From DATDFB01 sp035276475 (GTDB lineage: Bacteria; Acidobacteriota; Thermoanaerobaculia; Gp7-AA8), in assembly GCA_035276475.1 (NCBI GenBank), contig DATELQ010000052.1:62001-126000 (forward strand): a stretch of DNA of 64,000 bases, written 5' to 3'. Under the pieces are notes generated by a model that did not search any database, was not told the DNA's origin, and saw only the letters and a program-made list of their open reading frames with translations. Shown here piece after piece: positions 58,262-64,000 of this stretch; position 1 is the stretch's first letter, and each line of letters begins with the position of its first letter. Both the position numbers and the translations under genes were made by a program.

Positions 58262-61200
58262 TGACTCGCCACAAGTCTGTCTTCTTTGCCATCGTCGCCC
58301 TCTCCCTGGCCGTCTCGATGCAGGCAGCGACATCGTCCGGCGTCTGCACGGCCAAAAACACCGTGCGGGCCGACATCGTCGCGCTCGACAACGCCTACTT
58401 CGTGAACCGCCTCGGCTCGTTCCAGTCGGGCGGGCAGATCTTCGCGCTGCGCCGCGACGTCGTCAGCACCGGCCCGTCGAGCGACCTGACGCCCGGCCAC
58501 GTCATGCTGCGCGCCTCGAAGCGCCCGCGGCCGATCGTGCTGCGCATGAACGTCGGCGACTGCCTGGAGATCAAATTCCAGAACCTCCTGGGCGAGTACC
58601 CGCAGGTCTACTTCCAGTACCCGCCGGTCGTCCCGTGGGCCGGCGCGTCGCAGATGACCAACGCCGATCCCTCCAGCACGACCAATCCGGTCAGCCAGTA
58701 CGGCAACAACGACAGCGGCACGTTCGCCAACTCCGTGATCCAGACGCCGACGCGCTGGGCGGGCGTCCACGTCATGGGCCTCGAGGTCGTCGGCGCGTTC
58801 GACCAGAACGGCGCCGCCGTCGACGCCATCTCCGGCGACGGCAGCTTCGCCGGCCGCAACGACATCACCGCGAACATCGCCACCGACAAGCGCGCCAGCG
58901 GCCTCGTGCCGCCCGGCGCGCGGATGACCTACCTCCTCCACGCTCCCTCGCAGACCGAGGGCTCGTACCTCCTCTACAGCACCGCCGCGAACGTCGGCTA
59001 CGAGCCGTCGTACAGCGGCCAGCTGATGCAGGGCCTCTTCGGCTCCGTCACCGTGCAGCCGAAATACGCCGAGTACTATCGCAGCGAGGTCACGCGCCAG
59101 AACCTGTGGGACGCGACGTATCCGTCCGCCGGACAGAACCTCAAGCCGACGGGAAAGAGCGTCACCATCCGCGGGCAGAAAACGCCGGTGTGGGCGTGGA
59201 CGACGGAGCAGTACGTGTGGCCGAAGGGCTACACCGAGCCGTCGGACCGCTGCGTGCGGCCGGACTACAAGAAAGAGAAGTTGACGATCGACGTCATCGA
59301 GCTCGATGAGAACGGCGATCCCGCCGCGGGCGGACGGCTGCACACCCTCGCGTCGCAGCCGATCATCAACTACGACGCCACCGACAACAACGGGCCGATC
59401 CTGAAGCTCTACACGACCGGCAGCGACGGCTCGCGCACGCTTGTGCATACCGACCTCACCGCCATCATCACCGGCCCGTACGCCGGGGCGCTGCCCTGCT
59501 CGCCGTACGCGGAGCCGCAGCCGACGCCGAACGGCCATCAGCCCTTCCGCGAATTCGGCATCCACTACCACGACGACTTCCTGACCACGCTGGCCTTCCC
59601 GCAGCAGCGCACCGGCGCGCTGGCGGGGCCGCTCACCGCCGGGCGCGACTTCTTCGCCATCAACTACGGCATCGGCGGCATCGGCACCGAGGTGCTGGCC
59701 AACCGCATCGGCGTCGGGCCGATGCGCACGTGCGTCACCTGCATGTTCGAGGAGTTCTTCCTGAGCTCCTGGACCGTCGGCGACCCGGCCCAGATCGTCG
59801 ACCGGCCGGCGAATACGCAGGTCACCGCCAGCGGCCAGGTCGATCCGAGCCAGCCGCCGGCCTCGATGGTGCTGTACCCCGACGATCCCTCGAACGTCTA
59901 CCACAGCTACCTGGGCGATCACGTCATCTTCCAGATCAACCACGCCGGCTCGAACATCACCCACGTCCATCACATGCACGCCCAGCAGTGGCTGCACTCG
60001 CCGCGCAATCCGAACGGCGCCTACCGCGACAGCCAGATGATCAGCCCGGGTGCGTCGTTCACGCTCAACCACGTCTACAACGGCAGCGGCAACATCAATA
60101 AGACCGTCGGCGACTCCATCTTCCACTGCCACTTCTATCCGCACTTCGCGCAGGGCATGTGGGCGATGTGGCGCGTGCACGACATGTTCGAGCAAGGGAC
60201 GACGCTCAAGGACGGCAAGCCCTCCGGCCCGTGGCCGCGCGCGCTGCCCGACGGCGAGATCGCCGCCGGCACGCCCACGCCCGCCATCGTCCCGCTGCCG
60301 ACCATCGGCATGCCGCTGATGCCGGCGCGCGTGCACCTCATCCCGGTGCAGGTCGCCGGCTACAACCAGCCGGTCGGCTACATGACCGAGGTCAATCCCG
60401 CGGACAAGGGGATGAACCCGGGCTATCCGTTCTTCATCCCCGGCGTGGCCGGCCAGCGCGCGCCGCATCCGCCGCTCGACTTCGCCCGCGACGAGAACAC
60501 CAACGCCATCCTCGACGGCGGGCTGCCGCGGCACATCGGCCTCTATGACCCGAACGTCACCAGCGTCACCAGCCGCTGGAACTTCACAAAGACCAACCAC
60601 AATCTCACGGCCGTGCAGATCCCGGAGGACGGGACCGACACCGAGAAGGTGGCGATGACGTTCCACGAGCATCGCGACGCCGGCCTACCGTCCTACCCGT
60701 CGAGCACGCCCACCGGACAGCCGAGCAGGTTCGAGGTCAACGGTGAGCCGCGCAAGCACGGCGCTCCGTACGCGAATCCGAACCGCGACCTCTACGGCCA
60801 TCAGCAGTGCAAGGAAGAGGATCCGCCGGCCAAGGTCCTCGATCCGGAGAGCGGCGATCAGCCCTGCCTCGTCCGCTACAAAGCGGTCGACATCCAGATC
60901 GACGCCGTCTTCAACAAAGTCGGCTGGCACTATCCGCAGACGCGCCTCATCACGCTGTGGGGCGACGCCGCGGCCACGATGAACGACCAGCGGATGCCCG
61001 AGCCGTTCTTCTTCCGCGCCAACTCCGAGCAGATCATTGAGTACTGGCACACCAACCTCGTGCCGGAGTACTACGAGCTCGACGACTTCCAGGTGCGCAC
61101 ACCGACCGACGTCATCGGCCAGCACATCCACCTCGTCAAGTTCGACGTGACGTCGTCCGACGGCGCCGGCAACGGCTACAACTACGAGGACGGCACGTTC

Positions 61201-64000
61201 GGCGCGCAGACCGTGCGCCACTTCATCGAGGCCATCAACCAGTGTCCTCCGGGCCCGGGCGGCGAAGTCCCGCTGACCTGCGGCGCCTGCCCGGTCGGCC
61301 TCTTCAACTCGCTCGACGTCTCCGGCGGCGTGGCCAAGCCGTCGGCCGGCAAGACCTGCCTGACGCCGAAGACGATCCCCTTCTTCGGCAACGGCCCGAA
61401 CAACGAGTTCGTCGGCGCGCAGGCCACGATCCAGCGCTGGTCCGCCGATCCGGTGCTCGGCGAGACGAGCGCCCCCACCATGGGCGCGGTGGCCGGCACG
61501 GCCAAGATGCGCATCAGCCAGCCGCAGTGCGTCAGCCACGAGAAGCCGTACGGCCCCGACAACAACCGCAAGATCGACCGCACGCTGCGCACGGTGTTCA
61601 CGCACGATCACTTCGGCCCGTCGACGCACCAGCAGGCCGGCCTCTACGCCGGCCTCCTCATCGAGCCTTGCAAGTCCGTCTGGTACAACGGCCAGACCGG
61701 CGAGCACTACGGCACGAACAAGAACCGTCCGGCGATGGACGGCGGCCCCACCGGCTGGCAGGCCAACATCGTCGACCGCAACAAGCAGGAGAACAGCTAC
61801 CGCGAGTTCGCCCTCGAGTTCGCCGACAGCCAGCTCGCCTACACCGCGCAGTCGCGCCGCACCGCCTCGGTCTATAAAGGAGGAAGCGACACGAGCTACA
61901 CCGGCTGGGCCGATCCGTCCCACGCCGTCAATCCGCAGACGGGCTCGGTCGGCCCGAACTCGCCACGCCCGCCCTTCCCCGCGCTCGTCACGTTCCAGTT
62001 CAACACCGGCGGCTGGTCGCTCAACTATCGCGACGAGCCGCTGACACTGCGCATGTTCACCGGCGCGCCGGCAGTGCCGGCGACGAACGCCAACGACCTC
62101 GCCTACTCCTTCACGTCGATGAACCGCTCGCTGGCGGCGCTCAATACGCAGCCGGCGCAGGGAACGCCGATCGCGCCGGGCTTCAACGACTTCAAGTACC
62201 CGGCCCCCTTCACCGGCGCCGGCCCGACCGATCCGTACACGCCGCTCCTGCGCGCGTACGACGGCGACAACATCCAGGTGCGCACGCTCGTCGGCGCGCA
62301 CATGGGGCCGCACTTCTTCAACTTCCACGGCGTGAACTGGCTCTTCGAGCCGCAAGAAGAGGACTCCGGCTATCGCTCGGCGCAGGGAATGGGCATCTCC
62401 GAGCACTACGAGATGATCTTCTCGATGCCGAAGACGAAGCAGAGGACCTCGGATTACCTGTACGAGGTCACGTCCGACACCACCGGCCGCAAGTACGGCA
62501 ACTGGGGCATCCTCCGGAGCTACGCGAACGACCAGCCGGATCTCGTGCGCCTGCCGAACAACAAGACCGGCTCCTCCGCGCACGCGGCCGATTGCCCGAA
62601 TGACGCCAAGCGGCGCGCGTACAAGGTCAAGGCGATGCGGATCCAGGACGCGCTCGGCGACCCGAACGGCATGCTCTTCTACAACGCCCGCGGCCTGGCC
62701 GGCGCGCAGCCGCCCGGCAGCCAGAAGCTCGTCGATCCCGACGCCATCATCTACGTCAACGAGGCGGATCTCGTCGGCAACAAGCTGCCGAGCGCCCAGC
62801 GCGTCGAGCCGCTCATCCTCCGCGCCGCCGCCGGCGAGTGCGTCGAGGTGACGCTGACGAACAACCTGCCGGACACGAGCCAGCAGGCCACGCTCGGCAT
62901 CTCCACGACGTCGAACCCGCAGTTCAGCGGCACGTTCACGATCACCGCGGCCTCGGCCGACGTGATGCAGGAGTGGTGGCTGGCGCTGTCGGGCAACTTC
63001 GGACAGACGAACGCGTTCTACATCGACACCAACCAGCACGGCTCGCCGAACTACAACTTCAAGACGCAGTTCAACACGGCGCCGGGCAACACGTTCGGCT
63101 ATCAGCTGCCGAACTCCAACCAGGTCTCTTCGATCAAGTGGAACTGCCAGTCGACGCTGCCGTCGAGCATTTATCCCACCTGCGTGACGACGATCGTCAA
63201 CGGCGCGCAGACGTTCAACGTGGCCAACGATCCGACGGACAACACGAAGCTCGTGATCTCCACGCAGCAGTCGCCGGCCATGTCGACGTCGCGCCGCGCC
63301 GGCCTCCACGCCTCGCTCCTGGCCTACGACGTCACGAACAGCGACGGCATGAACGTCGGCACCAACCCCGACCAGAGCGTCGCGCCGGGCGGATCGAAGA
63401 CCTACCGCTGGTACGCCGGACGCTACGAGCGCATGAACGGGGTCTGGACGCCGATGCCGGTCGAGTACGGCGCGGTGAATCTCAACCCCGCCGATCCGCT
63501 GCTGCAGCATCCGAAGGGACTCTTGGGCGCCTTGATCATCGAGCCGAAGGGCGCCTCCTGGACGGTCGACCAGAACTCGAATGCCTCGGCCATCGTGAAG
63601 TACACGGACGGCGACAAGGCGAAGAGCTTCCGCGAGTTCGTGGCCGTGATCCAGGACGACGTCACCGGTCTGCAGCTCACCGGACAGGATCAGTACGGGA
63701 AGCTGACGCTCACGCCCGCCAGCGGCCAGTGGAGCCGCGCCTTCAATTACAAGACGGAGCCGCTGCAGTACCGCTACGTCAACAATCAGAACGCGCAGTT
63801 CCTCTGGAACGACCCATCTCTCGCTCCCTCGGGCATCATGCGCGCGATGTCCGATCAGCTCACGATGAGCGACCCGGAGACGCCGGTCTTCGCCGCCGGC
63901 GCCAGCCAGCCGGTGCGCATCCGCATGCTCCATCCCGCCGGCGTCAACGAGCAGGTGCTCACGCTGCACGGCCATAGCTGGCAGGAGGAGCCGTACAAGC
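58258..64000 (+). CDS. Giant secreted multicopper oxidase, partial (MnxG/MofA-like)
   Basis: The frame is open from ATG 58258 to the window edge, more than 1,914 residues, with a signal peptide (VFFAIVALSLAVSMQAA). Copper-type motifs appear in order: HVHHMH (H569, H571, H572, H574), the blue-copper signature HCHxxxHxxxxM (H623, C624, H625, H629, M634), GQHIHLV (H956, H958), THDHFGPSTHQQ (H1116, H1118, H1124), HMGPHFFNFHG (H1348, H1352, H1357) and LHGHSW (H1904, H1906). Six or more cupredoxin domains are implied. Typical multicopper oxidases have three; giant bacterial ones such as the manganese oxidases MnxG and MofA have more and are about 1,200-1,700 residues. The substrate is unproven. It is the last of four coupled genes in the operon. 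Confidence 0.9.
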   Translation, partial: MMTRHKSVFFAIVALSLAVSMQAATSSGVCTAKNTVRADIVALDNAYFVNRLGSFQSGGQIFALRRDVVSTGPSSDLTPGHVMLRASKRPRPIVLRMNVGDCLEIKFQNLLGEYPQVYFQYPPVVPWAGASQMTNADPSSTTNPVSQYGNNDSGTFANSVIQTPTRWAGVHVMGLEVVGAFDQNGAAVDAISGDGSFAGRNDITANIATDKRASGLVPPGARMTYLLHAPSQTEGSYLLYSTAANVGYEPSYSGQLMQGLFGSVTVQPKYAEYYRSEVTRQNLWDATYPSAGQNLKPTGKSVTIRGQKTPVWAWTTEQYVWPKGYTEPSDRCVRPDYKKEKLTIDVIELDENGDPAAGGRLHTLASQPIINYDATDNNGPILKLYTTGSDGSRTLVHTDLTAIITGPYAGALPCSPYAEPQPTPNGHQPFREFGIHYHDDFLTTLAFPQQRTGALAGPLTAGRDFFAINYGIGGIGTEVLANRIGVGPMRTCVTCMFEEFFLSSWTVGDPAQIVDRPANTQVTASGQVDPSQPPASMVLYPDDPSNVYHSYLGDHVIFQINHAGSNITHVHHMHAQQWLHSPRNPNGAYRDSQMISPGASFTLNHVYNGSGNINKTVGDSIFHCHFYPHFAQGMWAMWRVHDMFEQGTTLKDGKPSGPWPRALPDGEIAAGTPTPAIVPLPTIGMPLMPARVHLIPVQVAGYNQPVGYMTEVNPADKGMNPGYPFFIPGVAGQRAPHPPLDFARDENTNAILDGGLPRHIGLYDPNVTSVTSRWNFTKTNHNLTAVQIPEDGTDTEKVAMTFHEHRDAGLPSYPSSTPTGQPSRFEVNGEPRKHGAPYANPNRDLYGHQQCKEEDPPAKVLDPESGDQPCLVRYKAVDIQIDAVFNKVGWHYPQTRLITLWGDAAATMNDQRMPEPFFFRANSEQIIEYWHTNLVPEYYELDDFQVRTPTDVIGQHIHLVKFDVTSSDGAGNGYNYEDGTFGAQTVRHFIEAINQCPPGPGGEVPLTCGACPVGLFNSLDVSGGVAKPSAGKTCLTPKTIPFFGNGPNNEFVGAQATIQRWSADPVLGETSAPTMGAVAGTAKMRISQPQCVSHEKPYGPDNNRKIDRTLRTVFTHDHFGPSTHQQAGLYAGLLIEPCKSVWYNGQTGEHYGTNKNRPAMDGGPTGWQANIVDRNKQENSYREFALEFADSQLAYTAQSRRTASVYKGGSDTSYTGWADPSHAVNPQTGSVGPNSPRPPFPALVTFQFNTGGWSLNYRDEPLTLRMFTGAPAVPATNANDLAYSFTSMNRSLAALNTQPAQGTPIAPGFNDFKYPAPFTGAGPTDPYTPLLRAYDGDNIQVRTLVGAHMGPHFFNFHGVNWLFEPQEEDSGYRSAQGMGISEHYEMIFSMPKTKQRTSDYLYEVTSDTTGRKYGNWGILRSYANDQPDLVRLPNNKTGSSAHAADCPNDAKRRAYKVKAMRIQDALGDPNGMLFYNARGLAGAQPPGSQKLVDPDAIIYVNEADLVGNKLPSAQRVEPLILRAAAGECVEVTLTNNLPDTSQQATLGISTTSNPQFSGTFTITAASADVMQEWWLALSGNFGQTNAFYIDTNQHGSPNYNFKTQFNTAPGNTFGYQLPNSNQVSSIKWNCQSTLPSSIYPTCVTTIVNGAQTFNVANDPTDNTKLVISTQQSPAMSTSRRAGLHASLLAYDVTNSDGMNVGTNPDQSVAPGGSKTYRWYAGRYERMNGVWTPMPVEYGAVNLNPADPLLQHPKGLLGALIIEPKGASWTVDQNSNASAIVKYTDGDKAKSFREFVAVIQDDVTGLQLTGQDQYGKLTLTPASGQWSRAFNYKTEPLQYRYVNNQNAQFLWNDPSLAPSGIMRAMSDQLTMSDPETPVFAAGASQPVRIRMLHPAGVNEQVLTLHGHSWQEEPYK

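Noticed and set aside
58165..60672. An 835-codon reverse-strand frame
   Set aside because: Same reason: it is antisense to the oxidase N-terminal half, and its residue use (Val/Arg/Asp/Gly runs) looks artificial.
60685..63975. A 1,096-codon reverse-strand frame over the giant oxidase
   Set aside because: It is a GC-driven antisense frame with no domain pattern. The plus-strand frame carries copper motifs and a signal peptide.
1..64000. Insertion sequences, prophage or plasmid origin
   Set aside because: No transposase, integrase, phage structural gene or replication initiator was recognised on either strand.

Overview
The window is a contiguous, very GC-rich bacterial chromosome segment with dense, short-spaced genes on both strands, one tRNA, no rRNA and no recognisable transposase or phage gene. 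Several gene types together suggest a member of the Acidobacteriota or a close relative (inference, moderate confidence): Ser/Thr kinases fused to a TolB-like domain plus TPRs or to an AAA ATPase, a DUF1549/DUF1553 plus DUF1501 pair, a Kir-type potassium channel, many secreted lipoproteins, and a GspE-type secretion ATPase next to a GAF protein.

Layout. 1-6.1 kb: partial GAF protein, small secreted protein, GspE/PulE ATPase, RlmI-like methyltransferase, YbjN protein, lipoprotein, tandem UspA. 6.2-13.1 kb: an accessory block with two convergent paralogous ribbon-helix-helix-like genes, a ChvG/ChvI-like two-component pair, a 1006-residue restriction-endonuclease-NACHT STAND protein whose stop overlaps the regulator start, a rearranged remnant of that same regulator on the far side, and a VapBC-type toxin-antitoxin pair. 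13.1-17.2 kb: VTT membrane protein, ABC-2 exporter, SDR, M48 lipoprotein protease. 17.27-17.56 kb: fourteen 21-bp tandem units. 17.6-27.5 kb: DUF1501 and DUF1549/1553 pair, Kir channel, unknown gene coupled to a Dyp peroxidase, sulfatase, tail-anchored unknown, receiver protein, VanZ-like protein. 27.6-32.6 kb: small lmo0937-type protein, BtpA, FMN reductase, cysS, TPR protein, ruvA, DoxX. 32.7-39.4 kb: low-complexity lipoproteins, a secreted caspase-like protein, a kinase-TolB-TPR protein, tandem crotonases, a pseudopilin-like protein. 39.4-43.5 kb: acrylyl-CoA reductase-like protein, ABM-type protein, AraC regulator, TrpF-like protein, hemerythrin, tRNA-Glu. 43.6-53.6 kb: serine hydrolase, kinase-AAA protein, secreted beta-propeller-like protein with a clear terminator, DUF4062-STAND-TPR protein, DUF72 protein, GNAT.

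53.6-64 kb: the most unusual locus. A leftward SCO and cytochrome c/periplasmic-binding fusion pair diverges from a rightward operon of glycosyltransferase, phytanoyl-CoA-dioxygenase-like protein, second glycosyltransferase and a giant secreted multicopper oxidase (more than 1,914 residues, running off the end). Every junction in the rightward operon is a 4-nt ATGA overlap, so the four products are probably made together. I regard this operon and the NACHT insertion next to the two-component genes as the two best candidates for undescribed biology here.
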